DNA of 64,000 bases, taken from Viola odorata (Eukaryota > Streptophyta > Magnoliopsida > Malpighiales > Violaceae). Within the stretch, counting starts at the first letter, position 1, and each line of letters opens with the position of its first letter. The position numbers were made by a program, and so were the translations under genes. The notes beneath the pieces were generated by a model, which was not told where the DNA came from, did not search any database, and saw only the letters and a program-made list of their open reading frames with translations. Location of the stretch: assembly GCA_963691705.1 (NCBI GenBank), contig OY829537.1, forward strand, positions 76,901,352 to 76,965,351, written 5' to 3'. Shown here in pieces: positions 32,191 to 44,730 of this stretch.

Positions 32191-33966
32191 TTGTAGGTGG
32201 GGGTGTGTAGCAACCTCCGCCTCTAAATCAGAAGGGGAACCCTCTCCCCACACCTTTTTTGGATTAACAACACCTCCATACTCCACCTGAACATCAGTAA
32301 GCCCCTCAAAAAGTCTCTTAATTCCCGCCCGCTTGGGAATCGTACACTTCTTCTTCCTTGAACGTACCGTACAAGGTCCCAACACCCTATAAGTATAGAT
32401 GCCTTTCTCAACAGACCGGGCTTGGCGAAGTGCCGCATACTTGTTAGTCCTCCTTTTTAAGGCTGCCAACTGTTCTTTGGACTTAAAATGACCTTTCCTA
32501 GAACCCCCCTTCCGTATGTTCCCTCCCAAGTAGGTTATCCATACTGACGTTTTGGCTGGGGTTAGTACCACAAGAGAGAGGACTATTAGAGGATAAAATT
32601 ATTGGGGGATCATGCATGGTAATTGAGGGAAGAAGAACCGAAACTAAACTAATTTTTGGGTTGGGAGATAGGAGAAGCCCGTCAGCAGCAGCCAAAGGCC
32701 CAGGGCGCCGCCCAACCACCAGAGGACACGACCCAAGCTCCACATCCGGCACTAGACGCTTTCCAGGTGAAACACGTCGTGTTGCTTGGTATGTGCCAGG
32801 CCTGAGAGGACACGACCTAATAGGGGAGAGAGGCTGGCCAAACAGAACTGACGCCCCAGGAGAGAAAGCCCTTTGCCCAGCTTGCTCCATCTCGACCTCC
32901 TCAGCGGCCACATCTTTTTCCCCAATTCTGCAGTAACTGTTGCCGCAATTTTTTCAACATTTAAATCTACAGCCATTAAATTCCCAGTAACCGCTCCAAA
33001 ATTTCCCCCAATTATGAGATCCTTGACTCTTGCTATTAATTTCTCAATAATTTCCTCTTCATGACAAATATCTCCCCTCTTCAAACCAGGCTTTTGAAAA
33101 TTGTAACCGGCTGGATTTAATGCAATACTAAAATGGTTCTGCCCAGCTACCGTCGCCACCAGTCGTGACTGCTCCAATCCACTATCACCACCAGCCGAGA
33201 CCAAACGGTGCCTAGAAGATTCCAAATGTCTTGGTCTCGAAAAGGACGCCGACTTGCGACCCGACAGAAACTGTCCTCCGTGGTTGTTCCAACCAACATA
33301 GTTCTTATAAGTATGCCCCATAATACCACAATAATAGCAATAAATTGGCAATTTCTCATATTGGAAGGATAAGCGAATTTTAGTTCCAACGTCAACATCA
33401 AATAACAGACTAATAACTAAAGGCAAATCAACATGTAGCCGAGCCCGGAATCTTACATAATTTCGGCAAGTCCTATGGTCTGGCTCCCCAACCGACACAA
33501 AACTAGCACCCATCATAGCCGCAATCCCCATAATGTTATCTTTGGTACGTAGAGTGAAAGGTAGATCAAAAGCACGAATCGTGAAACATACCTTGTTGAG
33601 TTCAACTTTGGAGAACTACACCCCATCAACACTTTCCAACACCACTAATTTGTTGTCAAACAGCCACAGTGTTTCTTCTAACACCCTGCGATAATCCCGT
33701 TCCGACGCAAACTTGAACAAGAATAGATTCTTCTCGATCTGAGTTTGTTTAAGTTTCCCGAAAGGCTGCCAAATGGACTTCATAACCAAAAAGAAAGGCG
33801 AAACATGAAACATCCTTTCAGTAACTACCCGACCCAGAATGAGCTTCTCATCCACAACCGTCGTAGTAGATCGTAAAACAAACCACACCACATCACCAGC
33901 CGACATCACCACTTTCCTTTTGTTACCCCTAGCCGAAGAAGAAACAGATCCTTCCATATACTCCAA
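32185..33966 (-). pseudogene. LINE ORF1: DUF4283-like domain and CCHC zinc knuckle
   Basis: Minus-strand pieces 33966-33616, 33531-32752, 32911-32498 and 32571-32185 form the nucleic-acid-binding ORF1 of a plant L1. The first contains the LGRVVTER and FLFKFASERDYRRVLEE blocks typical of DUF4283. The second contains KIRLSFQYEKLPIYCYYC with a knuckle C-X2-C-X4-H-X4-Y, so the last cysteine is lost. The rest is low complexity and basic. Frameshifts separate the pieces. The protein would coat LINE RNA. Confidence 0.8.
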
Positions 33967-34238
33967 AAAGTGAAGACAAGAAACACAGTCCTATAAATAA
34001 CGACAAACACAACAAACGTTCACCCCAAGGACAATGAGATCTATTTAAAAACACAAGATAGAAACCTAAAGAGGAAAATTCAGCCCTAGAAGGAATTAAG
34101 TATAGACTAGAGCATGGATGAAGAAGGAAACAGAATAAAAAAATTAAGGAGAAATCACTTTTAGGATCAATAATAATTAAGGGGAAATTATTCCTTTATG
34201 GGTGAACCTTTTTAACCGATGCTTTTTAATAGTTGTAT
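33967..34238. other. Probable LINE 5' leader and flanking DNA
   Basis: AT-rich sequence with no coding signal. The LINE 5' end probably lies here, but I could not find a target duplication to fix it. Confidence 0.4.
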
Positions 34239-34753
34239 TAATCAGTGCACCTATATGATTAAGCATAATCATTAATTGGTTTGAATTTAATATGGTAATT
34301 ACTCAAATTAACGTTTATTACATATAATATAAGTATACCCATCGATCAATCAAATATGACATAATAATGAAAGTGGCCCTCTTGTCAAACTCATCAAAGC
34401 AAAAAAAATGTAATTTCAATTCAGTTGTCTTCCATAATGCTTTGTCTTGGTGAAAGACTTATGCTTTAATATTATTTATACGTAAATAACAAACCCATCA
34501 AAATAAATTAAAAAAGCATTATTTCTCTTTATTTCCCATCTTATCCATCAATGGCCCGACTGATATCTATTCCTACCTAGTACCTACACTACAAAGCTTA
34601 AAAAGGCTTTCAATTTGAAGACGAAGGAATACACAACATGTGCTACCATGGCCAACCTCCTAATCCCCATCATCATCATCATCAAGAATTGATGGATACG
34701 CATGCATCATTGCGTCAACCTTTGCTTGCTTAACTACCAGTCCCTCGATTCAT
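34239..34753. repeat. Left arm of an inverted repeat around the SUMO E2 gene
   Basis: This 515-bp stretch matches the reverse complement of 38243-38747 along its whole length, with scattered mismatches and small indels. Shared landmarks include TAATCAGTGCACCTATATGA, a CAT trinucleotide run and CCCTCGATTCA at the inner end. No transposase or recognised terminal motif was found in it. Confidence 0.85.
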
Positions 34754-34982
34754 GAATGTGGTTATTTATGTCAATATGGAGGACAAAATATTATGATAAT
34801 TGCATACCCGAAGGTGTGTTTTATGACAAAGAATGTAGTATTAAGGATGATGCTTCACCCTCAAACTAGTAATTTACTATTTTTAAGACGCGCTAACAAT
34901 CAGCATAATTAAATAGTTTGATAGTCAAGCTGCCCAAAATTGAGGCAAATGAAGATCCAAACATAGTAAAGCAAATATTGCA

Positions 34983-36232
34983 TCAAAGAAGAGGTGGATA
35001 TTGCTTTGCTTGCAGCTGTATCCTTCTCCTGTACTCTGGACGGTCCTGCAAAGATCGCACTCAAACTACTTAAGATACAAATTCCACCACATCTCATATA
35101 AGAACGAATAGAGTTGCAACTCAATAGTTGAAGTTCAGAAGGATGGACCCAAACCTCCATGAAAAGTTGATACCCTTCAGTTTGAGCAGGATCACTAGCA
35201 TTTGGTTCATCAAGCAAATCCTGAATGCCAATCAAAATTTGCCTTACAGTGATAGCTGGTCTCCAACCCTGAAAAGGAAAACACACGTCAGATTCTTGTA
35301 AATTTTCTGCAACCCTACAAATAAAAATTTGCCAAAGTATAAAAACTATAAGAGCTTACATTGTCCTCGTTGAGAATGGATAAGCATACAGTTCCGGAAG
35401 GGTAAACATTAGGGTGGAAGAAACCTTGTGGGAACTTGCACTTGGGCGGTTTGCTCGGGTAATCTTCAGAGAAATGAAGTGTAAGGGGGTAGAAGCCACC
35501 CTCCCAATTAGTCTGCAAGTAAACGACAACATTATTGTTGGAATGCAACAATTAAACTTTGCCACCACATCTTCTTCATCAGTAAAGAAAATACTAACCC
35601 TATGCCTGACCAACCAAACTCACCCTGCAATCTAAGAAGGACAAGATTCTATAATAAAGGGTAAGCAACTGCCACTGTCAGTTTCCTGTAACTTTTTAAC
35701 TAAATTAGCGCAAGCTTGAACAGCAATCACATTCCCTAGAACCATGTTACTTGGCAATTTCAATTGTTTTACCCAGTAACTTAGACAACATCCATTACAA
35801 AATTCACAACAATCCTTTACTCCATCATCAACAATAAGCAGTCCAGCAACATTAGAAACAAATTGTACTACCAACAAACAACAGCATGGAAGCAATCGCA
35901 GAACTGTACATGAAAATAAGAATTCCAAATTGAAAGGAAGAAGAAGCGACAGAGAATACAATACTAACCCCAATCTTGCCAGGGATAGTGCACTTCCAAA
36001 CCATCAAATCCAGGGAACCATCAGGACCAGTCTCAGGCCTTGCCACAAAACCCTGCACAAGGAACAGGAAAACCCAAGAAATCAAAACAGAGTACACAAC
36101 AAAGTACAGAGAACATAGAGAAACGTGAAACGTAGAGAAGGAGATAGAAGAACATACGTGGGGATGGTTCTTACGCCAGGCTTTTCTCTCCTCTGTAAGA
36201 CGACCACGCGCGATCCCTCCTCCTCCTGACAT
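34983..36232 (-). CDS. SCE1: SUMO-conjugating enzyme E2 (SCE1/UBC9 type), five exons
   Basis: It receives SUMO from the E1 enzyme on its catalytic cysteine and transfers it to target lysines, mainly in the nucleus. Exons on the minus strand: 36232-36158, 36052-35969, 35512-35360, 35268-35155 and 35045-34983, all with GT donors and AG acceptors, giving 162 residues against 160 for Arabidopsis SCE1. The N-terminus [19 protein letters not shown] is the UBC9-specific helix. HPN lies in [10 protein letters not shown] and the catalytic Cys96 in [11 protein letters not shown]. The end is AKQYPPLL, with a final Leu where Val is usual. All hallmark residues are present, so it should be functional. The start codon is the first ATG (36232). 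It lies between two inverted repeat arms, with the LINE to its left and an Athila element to its right. Confidence 0.95.
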
Positions 36233-37087
36233 GTTTTCAAAAACTTGTTTATCGACTTCTCCCTGCGACCACGACTACAGAATACGAATACGACGACTTG
36301 TGTTTCCTGATTTTCTTGCGTGTATAATAATATTTTTATGGAGGTGTTCATAGATTACACGCAAATTTGGGGACGACTTTTGGTTGGGTTAGGACTTAGG
36401 TATAGGAAGGGCCTAAATATGAACCGCTGCCACTTTACACTTTCAAGGTTTTACTAGATAGTAACAGTTGAGTGCATATGGCTCTGCTCAAGAAATTATC
36501 AGATATATTCGGTTAATAATGATATAACCGTATATATTACTTTTTTTCCTTTTTGAGTAAATTAACATTCATTAATAACTCTTAAAGAAGCAGTAATGAT
36601 ACAAGTATAGGAAAGAATATCTTATTAGTACAGGAGGAGCGCCATATCAGTGCGGCAAAAGTACTCAACTGATACGGTAAAATACAATAATTAGAGTACA
36701 AGTACAGTAAATAAAAGCAGCAACCAGGGCATCCGAAACAAGAATAAAGAAGGACACCAAATTTCTAAAATCGAGCGAGCAGCGAGGTGCAAAGCTGGTA
36801 CGAGTGGGCCTTGTACGCCCCGGCCCATGTATGCCGTCAGGCCTGGTTTGTACCCAAACTCTTTTGGTCCAGCCCATAACAAATCATTTTATCGCTGAAA
36901 CTGTTTTTAAGAGCCCAGGCCCGCTAAGAGAATCCTGCCAGTGCAAGTTGGTCGGTCCAAACTGTAATAATTAATTATGTATTAAAATAAAAACATACAC
37001 TGAAAAAAATATATTAAAAGATAGTTCATGTCTTTTCACTATCAATCCAATGAAACTATTTTTTTACTCTTTTTCCATACATTTTAC
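36233..37087. other. SCE1 upstream region, no gene seen
   Basis: This should contain the SCE1 promoter (minus strand). An AT-rich CATAAAAATATTATTATAC stretch near 36325-36345 is a possible TATA region about 100 bases before the ATG. The stretch 36545-36900 may be a fragment of an unidentified repeat. No convincing ORF was found. Confidence 0.4.
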
Positions 37088-37090
37088 TAA

Positions 37091-37556
37091 AGGTCTGTTT
37101 GGCGTTCCGATTCGGTAGAAAAAAGTTCTGTAAGTAAAAGTTGGGTGGGAAAATGACTTTTGGGAAACGGAGTGTGCTGTTTGGTAAAAAAAATTAAAAT
37201 AGCTGTAAGATACCTGAGGTGTTTGATAAAATGACCATAAAAGGCATAAAACTCATTTTTAAAAAATTAATAAAAATAGGAAAAGTGGATCTAGAATTAC
37301 TTATCTTGAAATAAAGATTTTATTGTAGTAGTTTTTAATTTATTTTGTTGGTTATATAAAGTAAAAAAATTAAAATAAAATGAAAAAGTAAAAAAAAAAA
37401 AGAGAGAGAAGGCCAAACCTGACTCCCATTTGCGTTCTGCAAACCCTGTTTTTCGGTTGACTACCGAAAAATGCACTTTTTCATTTGTCCATTCTTGTCA
37501 TTTCATTCCGGGAATGCTGAGTTGAGTATCCAACCCAGACTCTCAAACAGCCACTA
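37091..37556. mobile_element. Candidate PIF/Harbinger-type MITE
   Basis: The ends form an imperfect inverted repeat (AGGTCTGTTTGG on the left; GTGGCTGTTTGAG read from the right) flanked by TAA on both sides (37088-37090 and 37557-37559). A 3-bp TAA target duplication suits PIF/Harbinger elements. No transposase. The weak ends keep this a candidate. Confidence 0.4.
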
Positions 37557-37595
37557 AGAAAGCAGTGTTAACGTTTATAGTCTGTTGCAATCACT

Positions 37596-37857
37596 TACTC
37601 CCTCCGGTTCGAAATAAACGTCGTTTTAGCTTTTGCTTTTACTGTTTCGGCACGTATCTTAAAACGGCCGGCAGACGACCTATTTGAGACAATTTTGCCC
37701 CTAATTTTTTCTAGGAAGTACGTTAAGGATTAACGTACGTTCAAAAAAAAATCGGATTTTTTTGGGGTCAAATAGTACCTTATCCGGCTTCCTCGATATG
37801 TGTTCCCTACTGAATATTAGGATGCGAGGAAGACATTTAATTTGGACAAAGGGAGTA
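37596..37857. mobile_element. Stowaway-type MITE (Tc1/mariner)
   Basis: The element begins CTCCCTCCGGTTCGAAATAA and ends AATTTGGACAAAGGGAG, an imperfect inverted repeat of the well-known plant CTCCCTCCG type. It is flanked by TA on both sides (37596-37597 and 37856-37857). It holds a palindromic core around TTAACGTACGTTC. A truncated relative lies at 53791-53971. Confidence 0.8.
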
Positions 37858-38242
37858 TTTTTTAAGTGTTTGTGTTTATAAAAATAAGAATGGATCCAAT
37901 ACAATAGCTTGAGTGAGCTGTTGACACGTATTGAGAGAAATACATGCATAGGACAACAAACAATTAGAAGATATTTCATACCAAAAAAAGAAAAGAATTA
38001 GAAGATTTTTATTAAAGTGAAAACACAAAAAAAAAAATCGGGAAAAAGAGAAATTAATGCGCAATTAATTTGGCAGGCGGTGGTCCTAACTAACCCTAAT
38101 TTTGGGGTTGGGCCACTTTTACGAGTACCCACCATTAGTAACACATTGCATTTTTAAAGGAACAAAGTCCGAACTCTATCACTATTTTTCTTATTTTGTA
38201 AATAATATTTATGAGCACCTCGGATTTTGATAAAATGACTGG

Positions 38243-38747
38243 TGAATCGAGGGACTGATATTTAAGCAAGCAAAGGTTGACGCAATGATGCATGCACATC
38301 CATCGATTCATGATGATGATGATGATGATGGGGGATTAGGAAGTTGGCCATGGTCGCACATGTTGTGTTTTCCTTCGTCTTCAAATTGAAAGCCTTTTTA
38401 AGCTTTGTAGTGTAGGTACTAGGTAGGAATAGGATATCAGTCGGGCCATTGATGGATAAGATGGGAAATAAAGAGAAATAATGCTTTTATTTATTTATTT
38501 TGATGGGTTTGTTATTTACGTTTAAGTCTTTCACCAAGACAAAGCATTACGGAAGACAAAACTGAAATGAAAGTACATTTTTTTGCTTTGATGAGTTTGA
38601 CAAGAGGGCCCCTTTCATTATTATGTCCTATTTGATTGATCGATGGGATATACTTATATTATATGTAATAAACCTTAATTTGATTAATTATCATGTTAAA
38701 TTAAAACCAATTAATGATTATGCTTAATCATATAGGTGCACTGATTA
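38243..38747. repeat. Right arm of the inverted repeat around the SUMO E2 gene
   Basis: 505 bp, the reverse complement of 34239-34753 with minor differences, such as a longer GAT run here. It lies about 2 kb upstream of the SCE1 start codon. Confidence 0.85.
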
Positions 38748-38798
38748 GTGTGGTTAGTTGCTAATTTGCTATGTGATATATTCCTATATGCTTAATCA

Positions 38799-39508
38799 TA
38801 GAGGTGAACCATATCCGATCCGGAACTCTCTATGCGATCAGATAAGTTTCCATTCAAATTGGTAATCAGATAGAGGCTTAAAAATTAGTTGCTTCTCTTT
38901 AGATTGGATATTCAAACCCAAATTCATTCGGATATCCGAATTATTCGAACTACAAATACTAAATAACCAAGACTTCCGATTCTTCTCTCTCTCTTCTGCA
39001 CTGCCCATTTCCATTTGCGTTAGTACTCACCACGCTTTTCGAAGCAAATAGCAGCAGCAACTCACGCCGCAATCCTGACCACCTGCTCTAATTCCCCTCT
39101 TCTCTTCTTTCACTACAAACCAATAAATTTTAGAGATTTGAGAGAGATGATATCATGATATATTAAGAAACAAATCTGAGAGAGATGAGGAAGATGAAGA
39201 AAGCAGATATGAGAGAGAAGTGGAAGAGAAGCGGCTATACCGCGAATTGAGAGTGAGGAGGGAGGCGAAGGAGTGAAATTTGGTAGAGGAATGAAGGAAG
39301 CCAATTTCCAGAGATTTGAGGTTTTTTTTCTGTTTTTTCTATGATGATCGGATCCGGTCCATATTTGATTCATATCCGACATCCAAATTGGATCGGATAC
39401 CCTCGGTTTTAGGAGTTGTTCGGTCGGATTAGATAAGTGATGGATCCAAACGACATCCGATCCGAAAGGAACGGATTTCATCCCATCCCACCGAATGCTA
39501 ACCCCTAT
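38799..39508. mobile_element. Candidate non-autonomous DNA transposon with GGATCGGAT-rich ends
   Basis: The left end reads TAGAGGTGAACCATATCCGA and the right end, read inward, TAGGGGTTAGCATTCGG, an imperfect inverted repeat. Both subterminal regions are rich in ATCCGATCC motifs, as in many plant hAT-derived short elements. I found no clear 8-bp target duplication, and the interior has no transposase. Confidence 0.4.
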
Positions 39509-39813
39509 ATCCCTCTAACTAATTAGAGTGACTAAATTAAATATTTAGTAATTACTAAATATGTGAGAATTGAACAACTAAAGCAACACTAATGGAATGT
39601 GGTAAAGTTTTGTATAAATATATATACCAAAATACAAATCAAAACCGGTAATTTTACTAAGACCAGTATATTTCATAGTAATAGAAAAACTGAAATACTT
39701 ACTGATATGAGATTGATAACTTTAGACACCTTTAATACGTAGTATTCAACACGTTTGAGATTTTTTTTTTTTAAATCTTACATAAAGAACAACTAATTAA
39801 ATGTGTAACTTCT

Positions 39814-41198
39814 TGATGGTTACCGAAACCGTCAAAAATAAATAAATACAATTCACCTATGCGCATGTAAATAAAACAGTAGCAAGTGGTAAAAGGATCG
39901 TTCCTCAAAGATTCGGTGGATAATTAAATATTCTTTGTAAACGACTAGAAAAGTAACAGGTGGTAAATACCAATATTGAGTTATTGTATTGCAATGGATT
40001 AAGAAATATAAATAACATAAAACAGTAAACAGAATGAGTTGTCTGTGTGTTCAGATATGGATAAAATTCCCAGTAAGGATTCGACTGTGCTCATACATTA
40101 TACTGATTGATCATAGATTCAAGTATTTTCAAGACCGAGCTTATAGGCGGCTATAGAGACCAGGTTTTCACCTAGATCTCCTACTCTCTACCTATACAAG
40201 ATTAATAAAGGTTTTCACCTATTAAAATTCCCTAACCTACTTACTGGCTTGAAGAAGTTATTCTATCAAGTCTAAGAAAGTGGGCTGATAAATACGCTGT
40301 GAGAGACCCTCCCAGGTCCAGGATAGAGAAGTGTCTACTCCTGTAAACTAGACTCTATTCGTTTTCTATTTTGGTCCGTCGATCAGGTAGTTGCCTTCGT
40401 ATCCCTCTCTACAATGTAGACTTCAAAGTATTAAGAGAAGACTGTAATTAATCAAATCCTATTTGTAGTTGATCAGGCTTCAATAGAAATAAGATTAACT
40501 TGACATTCAACCAAAACAAATAGAGATATAAGCTGGAATTTAATAAGAACAATTAAATGTCACAATCAGATAATCATGGCAATGAATCCTTACAAGGAAA
40601 TCGGAGTTTAGCCAAGCATCATCATAATAAATAAATAAAGGGATTGAAAGTATAAACTAGAATTAATTAATTAAAGGGAAAGAATAACAAACAACGTTCA
40701 AGCTCCAGCTATGGCTGCTGTTCCATAGAAGAAGAAGAAATATTCAGGAAGAAGAAGAGAGGAAAAGCCCTAGTGCTAGTCGGTTGTTATATATTAGCAA
40801 TCCGAAAAGTTTTAATGTTTTTAAATCTAAAAAGAAATAAAATCCAACTAGATAATAATTGTTTTAATCTCCTCTGCAACAAAATAGGAGATTGGGATTT
40901 CTAGCTGAAGTGGGCTTCCGCTGGTTTAATTCTTCTAGAAGGGACAGCTGGTAGACGCGTCCCAGGTCAAAACTGCCCATATCTGACTCGCCTTATCCCA
41001 GGCCTGGGATAAGGAATGTTTCTGCACTCTTTCACCAGAAATTGCTCTTTAATAGGTAGTTTCAGCTCCAAATGAATGAATGGCTCTTCAGCAACATGTT
41101 CTGCAAGAAAGGAGTGAAAAATCCGAGAATTAGCAGTATCATCATCCTAAAATAGATGTAAAAGGATGATGAAAATACGATATTTTAGCGCTCAATCA
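39814..41198 (-). repeat. 3' LTR of the Athila element (left copy)
   Basis: 1385 bp, collinear with 50172-51561. It carries a minus-strand TATATAA box near 40790 and a 22-bp perfect palindrome at 40992-41013. Confidence 0.93.
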
Positions 41199-41208
41199 AA
41201 TCCCCCAC
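41199..41208 (-). other. Polypurine tract of the Athila element
   Basis: TGTGGGGGATT on the minus strand directly precedes the 3' LTR. Position and composition are typical of Athila. Confidence 0.75.
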
Positions 41209-42259
41209 ACTAACCTATGCTTGCCCTCAAGCATCAAATGAAAAACAAATCAAAACACAACAGACACCAAGACCCCCAGAGTTCTTCTTTTGGCTATTTA
41301 CCTCACCACTGAAATTACCAAGACACTCCCCTAACCGACCCAATGCTAGACTAACAAGGGCCAATCAATACCCTAAACATACCCCTTCCACATGGTATCA
41401 AGACATCCATCTCTAGATCTTAGGTAATAATCAAGGGACACAAAATGCATTTCTTTTTCCTACCGATTGAGCAAATAACAGTGCATTTCCAAAATGATAT
41501 GCTTTTTAAACCACTATGCCATTTATTGTCTTTTATTGCATAGTAGAATTTTGCCCTTTTTATTTTTACAGGTAGCCTTAATTTTTTCTTTTTATAGCAG
41601 CGCTTGTTCTTTTTGGGCACTCCAACTCTCAGAACTTCCACTTTGTGCTAATTTTTCTACTATGCAAGACATTCCAGCACTTTTCACATATAGCATATTC
41701 AACAAATTGGACTTATTAGCACAGCTCAAACGCAACATCGCCGTTATTCTTTAGTTTCTGTCATCCTAATTAAACTTCAGCTCCTAAGCTAGATGTCCTT
41801 TCGACCATGTGGATGGTTAATGTTTAGGTTACATTAGGATATATGCCCCTTAGGCATTGATCATGTTACGCTCATTCACTCCCCTGTTACTAAAGCATTG
41901 TTTCTCCTAGAGAAGCATCTAAATGTAGTTTCAGTGACGAACTAAACAACCTAAGTTAAAAACCGGGGCTCTGGTGTATACTCAAACAAGACTGACTCAA
42001 ACATGCACAAAAAATAAGAACAAAATTCACGCATCAGACCAAAAAAATAAAAAGAAATACAAACTGACTCAAGCGACTCGACTCAAACAGACTGATTCAC
42101 ACAACTAACTTCAATCACACAATCAAAACAGCCATGCTCACATAAAAGTTCCTCCCCTACACTAGACGACACTTTGTCCTTAAAGTGTGAGAAAGGGAAA
42201 GACTCGACGTAAAAATAAAATAAAAGAAAAGAAAAACATGAAGGAAAGTACCCGGGCAA
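41209..42259. other. Athila region between the last ORF and the 3' LTR
   Basis: About 1 kb without a believable gene. It is AT-rich and probably the usual untranslated 3' part of the element. Confidence 0.6.
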
Positions 42260-44305
42260 TCAAGGTTGTGGTGGGGTCGGTGGTCGGTCTCGAAGCAAGA
42301 CGAGCAGTCTCGAGTGTAGAGCTGCGAAGTGTTTCTGCTCCTCTTGAATTTCATCCAGTTTTCGCATCATCACTCGTGATGTTTCTTCCTGTCTCATTAC
42401 CATATCTCGCAGGAGGCGCAATTCTGCCTCTGATCTCAGTTCACTGTCTTGGGGAGGTCTTGAAGCTTGACCTGGGACAGAGGTGGTATGCGGTATGTCA
42501 GTCTGATCTGGGGGAAGACTGTCTTGCTGGGCAGTAGAGGTGTTGGCAGCATCTACGACCTCCTTTTGATGGGCAAATATGAAGTCCCCGCCGTATTTGT
42601 TTCCAAACACATGCTCTATCGTGGGCGTGAAACCTGTATTGCTACATAGAACACCATTCTCCAAGTGAAAGTACCCCATTTTATCCAACGCTCTCAAATC
42701 AATTAATTTCAAATTATGAGACTTAAAGAGTGAAGAACTAGCAAGATCTAAACCCAAATGATCAATAACGAGGGCAGTAATAAGCGATCCTAAAGGCATA
42801 AGAGTCTTTGTTGTCCTAATTTGTTGACAAAACCAATATCCTAAATTGAGCTTTCGCCTATTAAGCATTCACCATAAAATATACAGCTCCATTTTAGACA
42901 CCACACTAGATATTTTGGTTTTACCAGACAAAGTAATAGCAAGACATCTATGAAGAATCCTAAGTGACAAATCAGCAATAGTGTGAGCTTTTGCATGACT
43001 ATCATCAAAAGTAGTAGTAGGATCATTTGTCAATTGACGATATGCCTCATCTTTATCAAAGTCATCAGGATATTCATACAAGCAGTTCACATACCAATCA
43101 ATATTCAAATCATCAACAGTCACAAAACCTAACATTACATTTAAATCATGCATGCTAATATGTGAGTATCGATTAACAAGCCTAAAATTCACTTCTTTGG
43201 CACCTAGAGTGTTTTTCTTGGAATGAACCATCCAAAATGAGGAGTAAAACTCCAAGTTCAGTTCCAAGAAACATGGATGCATGGGAAAAAATAATGGGCG
43301 CCAACCAATATTATCTATGTACTCAGTAACAACATCAAAAACATCCAGATTATGCAGCATTTCAATATCAAATTCAGCGCAAGGCGTCACATCACATTTA
43401 ATTTTAACAGATAACTTTTGCATAGAGTCGGGATTATGAAAATTTAATAAACCATTAAGGTTTTCAATGGTTGGGGGTACCTGTCATGGTGTTTTTGGTC
43501 CTTTATTTCTATTTCTGACTCGGACGTGTCCTTTTTGCTAGCCCGCTACAGATGCAGTGTTGAATGTTGACGACAAAGTTCTGGTGTATTTGAGTCTACA
43601 ATGCTCCAGTTCATATAGTTCTTCCTCTTCTTCGGCATCTGACCTGGGGGAAGGACCTTGTAGTTCTGGTGAATCAAGTCAAGGGGTAGGAAATTTTCTT
43701 TTCACCCCCACACTAATCTCCTTCCCTCTCAACCTCCTGGAAAGTGGTACCTCATCGGATTCAGCCTCTGATTTGACAACAGTGGCCTCTGTAGCAGCCT
43801 TGAAGGTCGGATCAGAAGTGGTCTCCTCGCTTGAGCTTATAGACCCCTCTTCGGATGGTGGTTGGGTGATCCCGACATGGCCCACCTCTGTTTCCTCCTC
43901 TCCTAGATCGAGCTCCACCGTATCTGGTGTGTGGAGCGCATGGCTGGCTGCTGGAGAAGACGCGGCTGCTGGTGTTGCTGCGGCTGCTGCGACGGCGGGT
44001 CGAGCTGGGGGCGGTGTGGGCTCTGGCGGCCTCTCCTCTAGGGCTGAGTTTTTGGGAGATGGAATCGGCGAGGGCGGGTGAGGCGGTGCGGCAAGGGCGG
44101 CTGGTTTCTCGATTGCCGTTGCTGGAACTAGTTTTGGTAGTGATTTTGATGGCGGCGGGGTTGATGGAGGTGTGGAGATGACGATGGCTTTGGGTTTCGG
44201 CTGGGATTTTGGTTTGGGCGTCCGTTTGTTGGTCGGGGGTTTCGGTTTGGGGGTTGGTCGGAGTCTGGCCATGGTAGCGCCGCTTCCTCCTCTAGTAGTC
44301 ACCAT
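42260..44305 (-). pseudogene. Athila ORF after pol (env-position protein), broken
   Basis: The likely start is ATG 44305 (MVTTRGGSG). The N-terminal 200 residues (to 43679) are Pro/Ala/Lys rich and end in an RRLRGKEI motif typical of Athila proteins. The conserved globular domain lies in 43423-42869. A single TGA (42871-42869) separates it from an in-frame tail (42868-42260) that ends in a Glu/Arg-rich probable coiled coil. CGA to TGA would explain that stop; another break lies between 43679 and 43423. This family is found after pol in Athila elements and has been called env-like. Its role is unknown, and I see no convincing transmembrane segment. Confidence 0.7.
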
Positions 44306-44730
44306 GGTCTGTTTGGGGTTAGGGTTTGCGGCGGTAGAGAAGATGATGAATAGGATTTTGAATTTTTTTTTTGTAAAGAAGGTAGGTTTTATTTTAATTG
44401 GAAATAAGAGATAGGTTTTTTCGGTAGGGTTTTTGGGTGATTTAGTTGGTGTAGGACTTGTGAGAAATCTGAATTTCTCTTTTCTGGCCCGACCCATTTG
44501 CTCAATCCCGAATTTCCTCCAAGGCTCTTATCCCAGGCCTGGGATAAGAAACGATTTCCTCCTAGCTACCTGACCTGATATTTTGCACCTGCAAATAAAA
44601 TCAAAAATCCATAAGGAAATTTCCAGTGACCAGAAGTTTTATTGAAATAGAAATAACTGAAATCAAAAACTTGGGTTGCCTCCTAAGAAGCGTCCTGATT
44701 TATTGTCTTTGGACTAGACATGGATTAATT

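Larger units (their letters stand above)
12769..33966 (-). mobile_element. Old L1-type LINE broken by three insertions
   Basis: Minus-strand pieces occur in the order expected for a plant L1: ORF1 with a DUF4283-like domain and zinc knuckle (33966-32185), endonuclease (about 32190-31100), linker (31100-30953, then 20101-20053), reverse transcriptase (19409-18130) and the rest of ORF2 with zf-RVT and RNase H (14591-13100). A T-rich tract on the plus strand at 12769-12795 may be the remains of the poly(A) tail. Subtracting the inserts leaves about 6.2 kb, the usual L1 length. The inserts are 14592-18129, 19410-20052 and 20102-30952, each flanked by a short direct repeat. The frame has many stops, several explained by TGG to TAG or TGA, so it is dead. 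The exact 5' end was not found. Confidence 0.85.

Noticed and set aside
34239..38747. A Pack-MULE that captured the SUMO E2 gene
   Set aside because: The gene is complete with all introns and hallmark residues. The arms lack recognised Mutator ends, and no 9-10 bp target duplication could be identified. Kept only as an unexplained inverted repeat.
43557..44414. Plus-strand Ser- and Gly-rich ORFs over the Athila downstream ORF
   Set aside because: They are complements of the Pro/Ala-rich minus-strand protein and reflect base composition only.
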